A stretch of 32,194 nt of DNA from an uncultured Pseudomonadota bacterium (GTDB lineage Bacteria; Myxococcota_A; UBA796; SXON01): contig CAJBVW010000365.1 of NCBI GenBank assembly GCA_903959175.1, forward strand, positions 1 through 32,194. The letters run 5' to 3'. Shown in pieces: positions 15,505 to 23,960 of this stretch. A program made the position numbers and the translations under genes. Positions within the stretch are counted from its first letter, which is position 1. Each line of letters begins with the position of its first letter. A model generated the notes under the pieces. It saw only the letters and a program-made list of their open reading frames with translations. It was not told the DNA's origin and made no database searches.

Positions 15505-16436
15505 CTACCGGGAGAGCGCACGCGCGGCCTCGCTTGCGGCCTTCGCCGCGTAGGAGTTTCCCTCGGTGGAGCCGAGGGACTCGATGGCGTAGATGGCGTC
15601 ACGGTCGACGCGGAGCTCCGGGGCGTCCACCTCGGCGAGCGTCTCGGCGATCACCCCCGACGCGCTCCGCATCATGCCCTGCGCGGCCGCGGCGTCTCCG
15701 CGCCGCCAGGCGTCCGCGGACGCGCGGGAGTAGGCCCCGGCGCGGGCCCGCGTCGCCGCGACGGTGGCGGCCTCGTCGACGGAGGCGCGCACCTCGCCCG
15801 CGTCGGTGGTCACCCGGGCGGTGGCGCTCCCGTTCGCCGTACCTTCGGCCCCGCCGTCCACCGGCGTCCAGGTCAGGTCCGCGCGCGCGACCGTCCGATC
15901 TCCGAGGGTCTCCGCCGGGACGTCGACCGCGAGGACGATCTTGCGCGACTGCCCCGCGTAAAGGTCGCCCAGGTAGACCTCCGTCCCGTCCGGGCCCACC
16001 GCGACGTCCCAGCCGTAGACCTCGCGGATCGTCACGCTCTGCGCCGCGTGGACGCGGACCCGCGCCTGCCGCGCGAGCGTCTGCGTCGTCCGCTCGAGCT
16101 CCGCGGCGATCACGGTGGGCAGCTCCTCGGGGTTCCCCACAAAGCGGTAGGACCCGCCGCCGGCATCGGCCATGCCTTCGAGCAGGTTCTCGTTGAAGTC
16201 CCGGCCGAGCCCGATGGTGGAAACGCTCACGCTTCGCGATGAATAGCTCTGCGCCATCGCCGCGAAGGCCTCGGGGCGCGTCTCGCCGACGTTCGCTTCG
16301 CCGTCCGACACCACGATCACCTCGCGCGGCCCGTCGGCGGAGGCGGGCGCCGGAGCGGCGCGGTCAGCTCCGGCGCGAAGCGGGCGCCGAGCGCGGCGGC
16401 TGCGGCGAGGAGGAGGGTCAGTTGCCAGCGTTGCAC
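15505..16436 (-). pseudogene. Broken von Willebrand factor A domain protein
   Basis: Remains of an exported VWA protein. The 5' part starts at GTG 16436 with AGGAG six bases upstream and encodes a signal peptide (VQRWQLTLLLAAAAALGARF). Its frame ends at a stop at 16317. The rest of the gene continues in another frame from about 16345 (PREVIVVSDGEANVGETRPE, then STIGLGRDFNENLLEGMADA). A VWA domain begins with the metal-binding DxSxS; here the sequence enters at about the fourth strand, so the first 100 or so residues are absent. The downstream C-terminal region has no further lesion. GTG at 16320 could express a shorter fragment, but it would have no signal peptide. The cause is probably an internal deletion with frame change. 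Confidence 0.75.
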
Positions 16437-16501
16437 GCGCGCTCCTGGGCGTAGATACCGCGACAACGCCGGGCGGCCCGGGTTCCTTACGGCCGCTCTG
16501 C

Positions 16502-16507
16502 TATGGT
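16502..16507 (+). promoter_or_regulatory. Candidate -10 element TATGGT, leaderless start
   Basis: TATGGT ends seven bases before ATG 16515 and overlaps the alternative ATG at 16503. This favours 16515 as the real start. It lies in the 66-base divergent gap to the VWA gene. No clear -35 was seen. Confidence 0.4.
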
Positions 16508-16514
16508 GGCGGCG

Positions 16515-17417
16515 ATGACCCTCCTCCTGCTCCTCGCGTCCGCCGCCTTCGCGCGCGCCGACATCGCCGTGCTCGTCTCCGATCGCCTCGCCGTGTACGA
16601 CGCGCCCGTCGCGCGTTTCCGGGAGTCCGTCGGCCGCGCCGTCACGGTCTTCGAGATCGGCGGAGACCGCGCCCGCGCCGACTCCATCGTCAAGCAGCTC
16701 GCCGCCGACCCACCGCCGCTCATCTTCGCGGTCGGCGCGAAGGCCGCGTACGTCGCCGTCAACGACCTCCCCGCGATCCCCGTCGTCTACGCCATGGTGC
16801 TCGACCCCGGCCGCTACGGCATCGCCGGCACGCAGGTCACCGGCGTCTCGATGGAGGTCCCCGCCGAGGCCACGCTCTCCCAGTTCCAGCTCTTCGCGCC
16901 GAAGGTCAAGCACCTCGGCATCCTCCTCTCCGCCACGAACACCTCGCCCCAGGTGGCCGAAGCGCTCTCGGCCGCGCGCCGCCTCGGCTTCCAGACGACC
17001 GTGCAGCGCGTCACCAACGCCCGCGACCTGCGCGCCGCCTGGCTGCGCATGGCTGACGACGTCGACGGCGTGTGGCTCCTGCCCGACCCCGTGGTGATGG
17101 TCCCCGACTCGTTCCGCTGGCTCCGCAACGACGCCATGCGTCGCCGCGTGCCCATGCTCGCGAGCACCGAGAACCTCGTCCGCGCCGGGGCCCTCCTCTG
17201 CGTGGCCCCCGATCGCGACGTGGCCGGTCAGCAGGCGAGCGAGCTCGCGCGCCGCATCCTCGACACCGGCGACCTGCCCGGCACGATCGAGCCGCTCCCG
17301 CCCGCGACGATGCGCGTCGTGCTCAACCGCGACACCCTCGACTCCATCGGCCTCGAGGTCGACGAGCTGATGCTCGACTTCGCGGACGAGGTCGTGCGGG
17401 AGACCGAGGGGCGCTGA
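16515..17417 (+). CDS. ABC-transporter-type substrate-binding protein (PF04392 type)
   Basis: A 300-residue exported protein of the PF04392 (ABC_sub_bind) type. The signal peptide MTLLLLLASAAFARA precedes DIAVLVSDRLAVYD. Typical steps of the fold are DPPPLIFAVGAKAA, PVVYAMVLDPGRYG, VTGVSMEVPAEATLSQFQ, VKHLGILLS and DVDGVWLLPDPVV, then RVPMLASTENLVRAGALLCV. The usual partner genes, a permease and ATPase, are absent. In Gram-negatives these orphans often neighbour TonB receptors, as here (convergent). ATG 16515 is chosen because its signal peptide is compact and TATGGT stands before it; ATG 16503 would add four residues. The ligand is unknown. Confidence 0.85.
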   Translation: MTLLLLLASAAFARADIAVLVSDRLAVYDAPVARFRESVGRAVTVFEIGGDRARADSIVKQLAADPPPLIFAVGAKAAYVAVNDLPAIPVVYAMVLDPGRYGIAGTQVTGVSMEVPAEATLSQFQLFAPKVKHLGILLSATNTSPQVAEALSAARRLGFQTTVQRVTNARDLRAAWLRMADDVDGVWLLPDPVVMVPDSFRWLRNDAMRRRVPMLASTENLVRAGALLCVAPDRDVAGQQASELARRILDTGDLPGTIEPLPPATMRVVLNRDTLDSIGLEVDELMLDFADEVVRETEGR

Positions 17418-17465
17418 ACCCGGGCCCGAGCCGCGAGCGGCCCAGCGAAGCCGGCGTCCGACGAG

Positions 17466-19586
17466 CTAGAACGCGACCTCGACCCCCACCTGGATCGTGC
17501 GGCCCTCGCCCGCCGGATCGACCGTGTAGCGCGGCTCGTCGCCCGACATCTCGTTGGCGTCGTCGCGGTACAGCCAGGTGGTGTACTGGGTGTCGAGCAG
17601 GTTGTAGGCCGCCAGATCGACGCGCACGCGGCCGCCGAGGGCGTCCGTCGCGATGCCCGCGCCGAGCAGGGCGTAGGCGGGGGCGTCCTTCGCGCCGGCG
17701 TCCGGGCTCCACTCCGCGCGGGTGCGGGGGCCGATGACGTCGAGGAGGACGGAGGCGCGGAGGGCGTCGGCGAGGTGCCAGCCGACCCGCGCGTGCCCCA
17801 TGTGCATGGGGAACTCGTACTGCTGGAAGCCGGTGTCGCGGTCGACCGCGTAGGTCATGCTGTAGCTGCCGTCGAGGTCGAAGGCGCCGACGGTGAAGTT
17901 CGCCTCGGCCTCGCCGCCGAAGATGTCGGAGCCGCCGGTGTTGTCGTAGTAGTCGTCGCCCAGGACGGGGTCCGGCGTCGTGACCGTGACCTTGTTGATC
18001 TCGGACGCGATCGACGAGTAGAACGCCGCGGCGCGCAGCTTCACCGCGCGGGAGGGAGTGACCGAGAGCTCCGTCTCGAGCGTGTTGATCGACTCGGGGA
18101 GGAGATCGGGGTTGCCCGCAGTGAAGTCGTTGTGGCCCTCGTCGTCCGAGGAGACGGCCACCAGCCACTCGCGCGCGGTGGGGGCGCGGAAGGCGCGACC
18201 GTAGAGGACCTTGAGCACGACCTCGTCCGAGGGGAGCAGCAGGATGCCCGCGCGGGGGGAGGGGAAGGCGCCGTAGGTGCCGTGGTAGTCCACGCGCGCG
18301 CCCGCCGTGATCTCGAGGAAGGGCAGGGCGGTCCAGGTGTCCTGCGCGTAGGCGAACAGCCCCCAGAGCGTCGTGTCCTCGGGGGCCTCGTAGCGGCCGG
18401 TGATGCCGTCGTGCGCGAGGTCCTCGTAGTACACGTCCGCGATGCGCTCGACGAATTGGGCCTCGCCGCCCACGCCGCCGACGATGACGTGCGCGGGCAC
18501 GGGACGGGCCTCGACGTCCACGCCGAACGCGGCGGCCTGGGTGAGCTTGAAGGTCTCGACGAGGGTGGTGTCCCACTCGGTCGTGTACGTGGTGGTTCCG
18601 ACGTCATCGGTGGCGGCGGTGGTGACCGGATCGCCGAAGAACGCGTACTGGCCCGGATCGTCGGTGCGCCGCCACGAGACGCGCGGCGTGAGCGTGACCT
18701 TCGGGCCGAGGTGGAGCGCGTAGGACGCGGCGGCCTGCTGGTCGTGGTACTCGAGCCAGAAGTCGTCCTGGTTCATCAGGAGGACGTCGAAGGGATCGTC
18801 TTGCTCGTTGGTGTAGTAGGTGTGGCGGTAGTCGACGCCGTCCCACCGCAGCGAGAAGTCCCCGAGGGTGAGCTTCACGCCGGCGTTGATGGCGCGCTTC
18901 GGGTCGTCTCCGCTGACGTTGGTGCGGCCGCGCGGGCTGATGTCGAGGCCGTCGCCGTCGGCCTCGTAGTAGCGGGCGTAGGCGGTCAGGCCGCCCTCGG
19001 CGTCGCCGACCTCGAAGGGGTGCCCGACCACCGCCGACACGCCGCGGCGCGCCGTGGTGCCGCCGATCACGCGCACGAAGCCGCCGGAGAGCTCCTTGGG
19101 CGTGTAGGTCACGACGTTGATGACGCCGGAGAAGGCGTTCGTGCCGTAGATCGTGGAGCCTGGACCCTTGATGATCTCGATCTGACGCACGTTCTCGAGC
19201 GGCAGGTACTCGTCGATCCACGCGTGGGTGTAGACGCCGTCGTACCAGGGCACGCCGTCCACCAGCAGGAGGATCTTGTTGTCGTCCGCGCTGATGACAC
19301 CGCGGAACCACGCGATCTTCCGCGACTCCTTGGTGCTCGTGACGTACACGCCCGGCAGGGAGCGCAGGGCGTCCGAGAGGGTCCGGAAGCCGCGCTCGCG
19401 GATCTGGCGATCCGTGAGGACGGTGACGATCGCGGGGGCGTCGCGCACGGTCTGCGCATAGCGGTTGGCGATGGTGACGATCTGCTCGTCGAGCCGGTAG
19501 AGGTCGGCGTCGTCGGGCTCCGTGAACGGATCGACGACGGGCGCGCCGAGGGCGGCACCGGAGAGGGAGAGGACGAGCGGCAGCAC
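17466..19586 (-). CDS. TonB-dependent outer-membrane receptor
   Basis: A 706-residue outer-membrane receptor. A short signal (MLPLVLSLSGAALGA) precedes a plug domain: APAIVTVLTDRQIRERGFRT, LPGVYVTSTK, ILLLVDGVPWYDGV, VRQIEIIKGPGSTIYGTNAF (residues 40-150). A beta-barrel follows to the C-terminal aromatic-ended strand (VGVEVAF). The TonB box is not obvious. The size fits the siderophore/vitamin/heme family, but the ligand cannot be read. The GTG start has TACCCT six bases upstream, suggesting a leaderless mRNA, and the gene runs convergently to the binding-protein gene with 48 bases between. Confidence 0.93.
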   Translation of the reverse strand: MLPLVLSLSGAALGAPVVDPFTEPDDADLYRLDEQIVTIANRYAQTVRDAPAIVTVLTDRQIRERGFRTLSDALRSLPGVYVTSTKESRKIAWFRGVISADDNKILLLVDGVPWYDGVYTHAWIDEYLPLENVRQIEIIKGPGSTIYGTNAFSGVINVVTYTPKELSGGFVRVIGGTTARRGVSAVVGHPFEVGDAEGGLTAYARYYEADGDGLDISPRGRTNVSGDDPKRAINAGVKLTLGDFSLRWDGVDYRHTYYTNEQDDPFDVLLMNQDDFWLEYHDQQAAASYALHLGPKVTLTPRVSWRRTDDPGQYAFFGDPVTTAATDDVGTTTYTTEWDTTLVETFKLTQAAAFGVDVEARPVPAHVIVGGVGGEAQFVERIADVYYEDLAHDGITGRYEAPEDTTLWGLFAYAQDTWTALPFLEITAGARVDYHGTYGAFPSPRAGILLLPSDEVVLKVLYGRAFRAPTAREWLVAVSSDDEGHNDFTAGNPDLLPESINTLETELSVTPSRAVKLRAAAFYSSIASEINKVTVTTPDPVLGDDYYDNTGGSDIFGGEAEANFTVGAFDLDGSYSMTYAVDRDTGFQQYEFPMHMGHARVGWHLADALRASVLLDVIGPRTRAEWSPDAGAKDAPAYALLGAGIATDALGGRVRVDLAAYNLLDTQYTTWLYRDDANEMSGDEPRYTVDPAGEGRTIQVGVEVAF

Positions 19587-19592
19587 GGGGGG

Positions 19593-19598
19593 AGGGTA
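19593..19598 (-). promoter_or_regulatory. Candidate -10 element TACCCT for the TonB receptor
   Basis: On the minus strand TACCCT is followed by six cytosines and then the GTG start. No ribosome binding site is possible there, so leaderless translation is suggested. It lies in the 52-base divergent gap with the Kef-type gene. Confidence 0.4.
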
Positions 19599-19638
19599 CC
19601 ACGCGCCGGAGCGGCCCTCCGGTCGTAGAAGGAGGAGG

Positions 19639-21627
19639 GTGACGCCGTCGTTCCCCGCGGTCCTCTACGACCTCGCCATCATCTTCGCCGTCGCAGCCTC
19701 CATCGTGGCTGCGTTCGGTCGCGTGGGCCTGCCCTCCGTCGTCGGCCTCCTGACGGCGGGCGCAGTGATCGGCCCCACCGGGCTCGGGCTCGTGACCGAG
19801 CCGCACCGCATCGAGGGCATGGCGGAGCTCGGCGTGGTCGTCCTGCTCTTCGTGATCGGCACGGAGCTGTCCATCGCCCGGCTCCGCCAGATGGGCCGCG
19901 GCATGCTCCTGGGCGGCGGGCTCCAGGTAGGCGTCACTCTCGTCGTGACCGTGGCGTTGCTCCACCTCGGCGGGATGCCGGTGCGGCAGGGCATCTTCTG
20001 GGGCTACCTCGCGGCGCTCTCCAGCACAGCCATCGTCGTGCGCACCCTCGACGAGCGCGGCGAGAGCGACGCGCTCCACGGGCGCCTCGTCCTCGGGATC
20101 CTGCTGTTCCAGGACCTCTGCGTGGTCCCGATGATGATGTCGCTGCCGATGCTGGCCGCCGAGCGCATCGTGCCCGCCCAGCTGGTCTTCATGCTCGTGC
20201 GCTCGCTCGCGCTCGTCGGCGCCGCGTTCCTGCTCGCGCGCCGCGTGGTTCCGTGGGTGCTGGGCCACTTCGCGGCCTCCCGTCGGCGCGAGGTGTTCCT
20301 GCTCGCCGTCGTGGCCGTGGCCCTCCTCGTCGCGCTCGGCACCGCGTCCATGGGCCTCTCCCTCGCGCTCGGCGGCTTCCTCGCCGGGGTCATCCTCGCG
20401 GACACGCCCTTCGTCTACCAGGCCCAGAGCGAGCTGGTGCCCTTCCGCGACGCCTTCGCCAGCCTCTTTTTCGTCTCGATCGGCATGCTGCTCGACCCCG
20501 CCGCGATCGGCGCCGCCCCCGCGGTCGTGCTCGGCTGGTTCGGCGCGCTCGTCTTCGGGAAGCTCGTGATCACCGCGCTCGTGGCGCTGCTCCTCCGCTT
20601 CCCCGCGCGGGTGGCGCTCCGGGTCGGCTTCGCGCTCGCGCAGGTCGGCGAGTTCTCCTTCGCGCTCCTCCAGGCGGGGCAGGAGAACGGTCTCGTGGAG
20701 CCGGCGGCCGCGTCGCGCTTCCTCGCGGCGAGCGTGCTCACGATGCTTGTCACCCCCTTGCTCCTGGCGGCGGGCACACGCGCGGCGCACCTCCACGCCC
20801 TCCACCGCCCGCTCGATCGGCTCTTCGGTGTGCGCGAAGCACCGGAGCGGCGCGTGGAGCGCCTCCGCGACCACGTCATCGTCGCGGGGCTCGGCCTGGG
20901 CGGGCGCACCCTCCTGCGCGCTCTGGAGGTCGCCGGGATACCGCATGTGGCCCTCGACATCGACCTCGACAAGGTCCGCGCCGAGCGCGCCGCCGGGCGC
21001 CACGTCCGCTTCGGGGACGCCTCCAGCGCCGAGGTGCTCGCGCGCGCCGGGCAGGCGGGGCGCGCTTCGACCCTCGTGCTCCTCCTCTCGGACATCGACG
21101 CCATCCGCCGCGCCGCCGTCCTCGCCAAGCGCCGGTGGCCCCAGCTCCGCGTGCTCGCGCGCGTCCACCGCGCCAGCCCGATCGACGCGGACCTCGCGGA
21201 CCACGGCGTGGAGGTCGTGAGCGAGGAGTGGGAGACGGTGCTCGAGGTGGTGGAGCGCGTGGTGCGCCGGCGCCGGCGGGGGGCGGGGGAGGAGCGCCGC
21301 GCGTGGCCCGAGACGCGTTTCGCGGCCGGTGAACAGGCGGAGCTGCCCGACGTCGCGCTCGACCCGCTCGTGGTGCGCGCCGGCGATCGCCTCGCGGGAC
21401 GCACCCTCGCGGAGAGCCGCCTGCGCGAGCAGGGCGGCGCGGGGATCGTGGCGCTCTCGCGCGGCGCGCACGTCCAGACCGAGCCGGCCGGGCAGGTGCG
21501 CGTCGAGCCGGGGGACGTGGTGTTGCTGCTCGGCACGCACGCCGAGGTGGCCCGGGCGCGCGCCTGGATCCGGCGCGAGGAGGGGGCGGAGCCGCCCGCG
21601 CCGCCCCGGTCCGGCTCCACGCCTTGA
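19639..21627 (+). CDS. CPA2-family cation:proton antiporter with TrkA domains (Kef type)
   Basis: A 662-residue inner-membrane protein. Residues 8-390 are the Na/H-exchanger-like domain with about 12 hydrophobic helices; AALSSTAIVVRTLDE, GILLFQDLCVVPMMM and LAQVGEFSFALLQAG are hallmarks of KefB/KefC-type antiporters, with the transport Asp in FQDL. Residues 410-530 are a TrkA-N (RCK) Rossmann domain (HVIVAGLGLGGRTLL), which in relatives binds nucleotides or glutathione. Residues 565-645 are a TrkA-C domain. It likely exports potassium in exchange for protons. The start is GTG with GAAGGAGG upstream; a longer open frame runs back into the TonB gene region and is rejected. Confidence 0.9.
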   Translation: MTPSFPAVLYDLAIIFAVAASIVAAFGRVGLPSVVGLLTAGAVIGPTGLGLVTEPHRIEGMAELGVVVLLFVIGTELSIARLRQMGRGMLLGGGLQVGVTLVVTVALLHLGGMPVRQGIFWGYLAALSSTAIVVRTLDERGESDALHGRLVLGILLFQDLCVVPMMMSLPMLAAERIVPAQLVFMLVRSLALVGAAFLLARRVVPWVLGHFAASRRREVFLLAVVAVALLVALGTASMGLSLALGGFLAGVILADTPFVYQAQSELVPFRDAFASLFFVSIGMLLDPAAIGAAPAVVLGWFGALVFGKLVITALVALLLRFPARVALRVGFALAQVGEFSFALLQAGQENGLVEPAAASRFLAASVLTMLVTPLLLAAGTRAAHLHALHRPLDRLFGVREAPERRVERLRDHVIVAGLGLGGRTLLRALEVAGIPHVALDIDLDKVRAERAAGRHVRFGDASSAEVLARAGQAGRASTLVLLLSDIDAIRRAAVLAKRRWPQLRVLARVHRASPIDADLADHGVEVVSEEWETVLEVVERVVRRRRRGAGEERRAWPETRFAAGEQAELPDVALDPLVVRAGDRLAGRTLAESRLREQGGAGIVALSRGAHVQTEPAGQVRVEPGDVVLLLGTHAEVARARAWIRREEGAEPPAPPRSGSTP

Positions 21628-21946
21628 CCGCCGCGCGTCCCCGTGCGACATGAGACGTGCAGGTGCCCTTCTTCCGTCCAGGCAGAACGCGCACCCCGCC
21701 TTTTTTCACGCAGCTACCTCTCTCTCAATCCACCCCCCCTCTGGGCCGCCGCCTCCCCCACCTGCCGCATCTCGCGGCGGGGCGCCCCGAGCCGAAATGT
21801 GCTGGAGCAGCCACGACACGGATTCCATCCACGTCCCTGTGTACATCCCCCGGGCTCGACGCCCGTGCGGGCCGTGCGCTGGCTCCCCGAACGGTTCCGC
21901 GCCGCATTCATTTGCGTAGGGCCACGGCGGTCATCAGGAGACCGCT
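21628..21946 (+). other. 319-base leader without a gene in front of rng
   Basis: No plausible gene is seen on either strand. The stretch is pyrimidine-rich (T6 run at 21701-21706, CTCTCTCTC nearby, C-tracts) and has more A/T than its neighbours. Near 21852-21872 the segments GGGC, GCCC and GGGC could form two mutually exclusive short hairpins. The last bases contain AGGAG (21936-21940), the ribosome binding site of rng. It is probably a 5' untranslated region with promoter. RNase E genes of other bacteria control their own mRNA through such leaders, so the same may be true here, but it is not shown. Confidence 0.5.
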
Positions 21947-23479
21947 TTGCCCACCGAAATTCTCGTCAACACCACTGGAAAGGAAACCCGCGTCGCGCTG
22001 ATGGAGAACGGGCAGCTCGTCGAGCTGCACGTCGATCGCGGCACGGATCGCGGCTACGTCGGAAACGTCTACTACGGCAAGGTCGTGCGTGTCCTCCCGG
22101 GCATGCAGGCTGCTTTTGTCGACATCGGCCTCGAGCGCGCCGCGTTCCTCTACGTGGGCGACATCTTCCCCCAGCTCCTCGACCACAAGCACGGCGAGGA
22201 GACCGAGGAGACCGACGACCCCGACATGACCGTCGTGGAAGAGGGCCCCCCGCGCGAGTCCCCGAAGCCGGGGCAGCCCGCGATCCAGGACCTCCTCAAC
22301 GAGGGCCAGGAGATCGTCGTCCAGGTCGCGAAGGACCCCATCGGCACCAAGGGCGCGCGCGTCACGACGCACATCACGCTCCCCGGCCGCTACATGGTCT
22401 TCATGCCGACGGTCGATCACGTCGGCATCAGCCGCCGCATCGAGCGCGACAAGGACCGCCGCCGCCTGCGCGAATTCGTCGACAAGAACCGGCCGAAGGG
22501 CGCGGGCTTCATCGTTCGCACCATCTGCGCGAACCAGACGAACCAGACCCTCAAGCAGGACATGAACTACCTGCTCGCGACCTGGGACAAGATCCAGAGC
22601 GCGTCGAAGAACCGCCGCGCGCCCGCCCCCCTGCACATCGACCACGGGCTGGTCCTGCGCATGGTCCGCGACGCCTTCCACGACGACGTGGAGCGCATGG
22701 TCGTCGACAACCCGAAGCTCCACGAAGAGGTCTGCTCCTTCATGGAGGAGTTCAGCCCCGACCTGAAGGAGAAGGTCCACCACTACCGCGGCGCCGAGCC
22801 GATCTTCGACGCCTTCGGCGTCGAGACCGAGATCCAGCGCTCGCTCGGCCGCAAGGTGTGGCTCAAGTCCGGCGGCTACCTCGTCATCGACCAGACCGAG
22901 GCGCTCGTCAGCGTGGACGTGAACTCGGGCAAGTACGTCGGTCAGGCGTCGCTCGAGGAAACGACGCTCAAGGTCAACATGGAGGCGGTGAAGGAGGTCG
23001 TGTACCAGCTCCGGCTGCGGAACATCGGCGGCATCATCATCATCGACTTCATCGACATGGACAAGGAGCAGAACCGGGACAAGGTCTACCGGGCGCTCGA
23101 CGAGGAGCTCAAGAAGGATCGCGCGCGCACCAACGTGCTCAAGATCTCCGAGCTCGGCCTCGTCCAGATGACCCGCAAGCGCGTCCAGGAGGACGTGGTC
23201 CGCTACCTCTCCGAGACCTGCCCCACCTGCGAGGGTCGCGGCAGCGTGCGCTCCCGCCAGACCATCTGCTTCGAGATCTTCCGCGAGCTCATGCGCGAGG
23301 GCACCCGCTCGCTCGGCAAGGAGACGATGTACGTCAACGTGCACCCCTCCGTGGCCGACCTGCTCTACGGCGAGGAGTTCCCGATGATGGAGCTCTTCGA
23401 GGCCCGCCTCAACAAGCGCATCGTCGTGCGTGCCCTCCAGCACCTGCACCCCGAGCGCTACGAGGTCTACGCGCGCTGA
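21947..23479 (+). CDS. rng: Ribonuclease E/G family endoribonuclease
   Basis: A 510-residue RNase G-like enzyme for rRNA maturation and mRNA decay. TTG start with AGGAG six bases upstream. The N-terminal S1 domain (38-140) contains a charged insert (residues 80-112). The catalytic core has the magnesium ligands Asp324 (VSVDVNSG) and Asp367 (IIIIDFIDMD), 43 residues apart as in E. coli RNase E. The zinc-link motif CPTC is at 425-428. It lacks the long disordered C-terminus of RNase E, so it should not scaffold a degradosome in the E. coli manner. Its stop codon directly abuts the stop of the opposing gene (TGATCA). Confidence 0.95.
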   Translation: MPTEILVNTTGKETRVALMENGQLVELHVDRGTDRGYVGNVYYGKVVRVLPGMQAAFVDIGLERAAFLYVGDIFPQLLDHKHGEETEETDDPDMTVVEEGPPRESPKPGQPAIQDLLNEGQEIVVQVAKDPIGTKGARVTTHITLPGRYMVFMPTVDHVGISRRIERDKDRRRLREFVDKNRPKGAGFIVRTICANQTNQTLKQDMNYLLATWDKIQSASKNRRAPAPLHIDHGLVLRMVRDAFHDDVERMVVDNPKLHEEVCSFMEEFSPDLKEKVHHYRGAEPIFDAFGVETEIQRSLGRKVWLKSGGYLVIDQTEALVSVDVNSGKYVGQASLEETTLKVNMEAVKEVVYQLRLRNIGGIIIIDFIDMDKEQNRDKVYRALDEELKKDRARTNVLKISELGLVQMTRKRVQEDVVRYLSETCPTCEGRGSVRSRQTICFEIFRELMREGTRSLGKETMYVNVHPSVADLLYGEEFPMMELFEARLNKRIVVRALQHLHPERYEVYAR

Positions 23480-23773
23480 TCAGGCCGTCGGCGCCTCGGG
23501 CGTCGGCGCCGCCGTGACGGCGAATTGCAGCAGGCCGACGCGGTACAAGAGCCGCTCGGCCCCGTCCCTGAGCCACGCCCGCCAGATGGTGCGGCTCCAC
23601 GGGGCGCCGCCCGACCCGAACCCGTAGGAATCCGGGTCAAGGTGCACCGGCGGGACGAGATCCCGGGCGCGCCCGTCGTAGACGTGCAGGAAGAAGCCGC
23701 GGCGGTCGCGGTAGACGGCCAGGTCGTAGCGGCGGCCGCGGATCGACGCGACGTAGGACGCTGTGGGTGACAT
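23480..23773 (-). CDS. Small orphan protein
   Basis: A 97-residue protein from ATG 23773, with GAGGAGG six bases upstream, a very strong ribosome binding site. The sequence is compact and aromatic/arginine-rich (YVASIRGRRYDLAVYRDRRG, WSRTIWRAWLRDG), without signal peptide or membrane segment, and ends in an alanine/proline tail. The frame continues upstream, but the ribosome binding site marks the start. No family is recognised. It is convergent with rng, with the two stop codons adjoining. Confidence 0.65.
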   Translation of the reverse strand: MSPTASYVASIRGRRYDLAVYRDRRGFFLHVYDGRARDLVPPVHLDPDSYGFGSGGAPWSRTIWRAWLRDGAERLLYRVGLLQFAVTAAPTPEAPTA

Positions 23774-23960
23774 GGTGCGCCTCCTCTCTATAGAAGAGAG
23801 TATGTCCGAGGAACAACCTGTCGTGTGCTCTGTCGGGAACCGGCTTTGTTGGTCGACCGCTCGCGGGGGCGTGGCGCGCGCGGAGCCGGGGGGCGGTCGG
23901 AGGGGCTCTCGGAGGAGCAACGCCGGACCTTCCCCTTTGTCGTCCGCTCGGGAGCGCCGT

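Noticed and set aside
17422-17443. GGGCC/GGCCC hairpin between the convergent binding-protein and TonB receptor genes
   Set aside because: Position is right for a bidirectional terminator but there is no U-tract and short GC stems are frequent by chance.
18604-21651. Open frame of 1015 codons on the minus strand
   Set aside because: It runs opposite the antiporter gene and out of frame through the TonB receptor gene; no domain is recognisable.
21701-21706. T6 run as a terminator of the antiporter gene
   Set aside because: The possible stem before it (GGTGC with GCACC) is only five base pairs with a 27-base loop and is not adjacent to the run.
23490-23510. GGCGCC-9-GGCGCC hairpin behind rng
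   Set aside because: Each arm is self-complementary and lies within the coding end of the opposing gene; without a U-tract it is weak evidence in DNA this rich in G+C.
23787-23816. Promoter-like TTGTTC-18-TATAGA for the small minus-strand gene
   Set aside because: The start point would fall on top of its strong ribosome binding site, so at least the spacing is wrong for this start; it may be chance or a different element.
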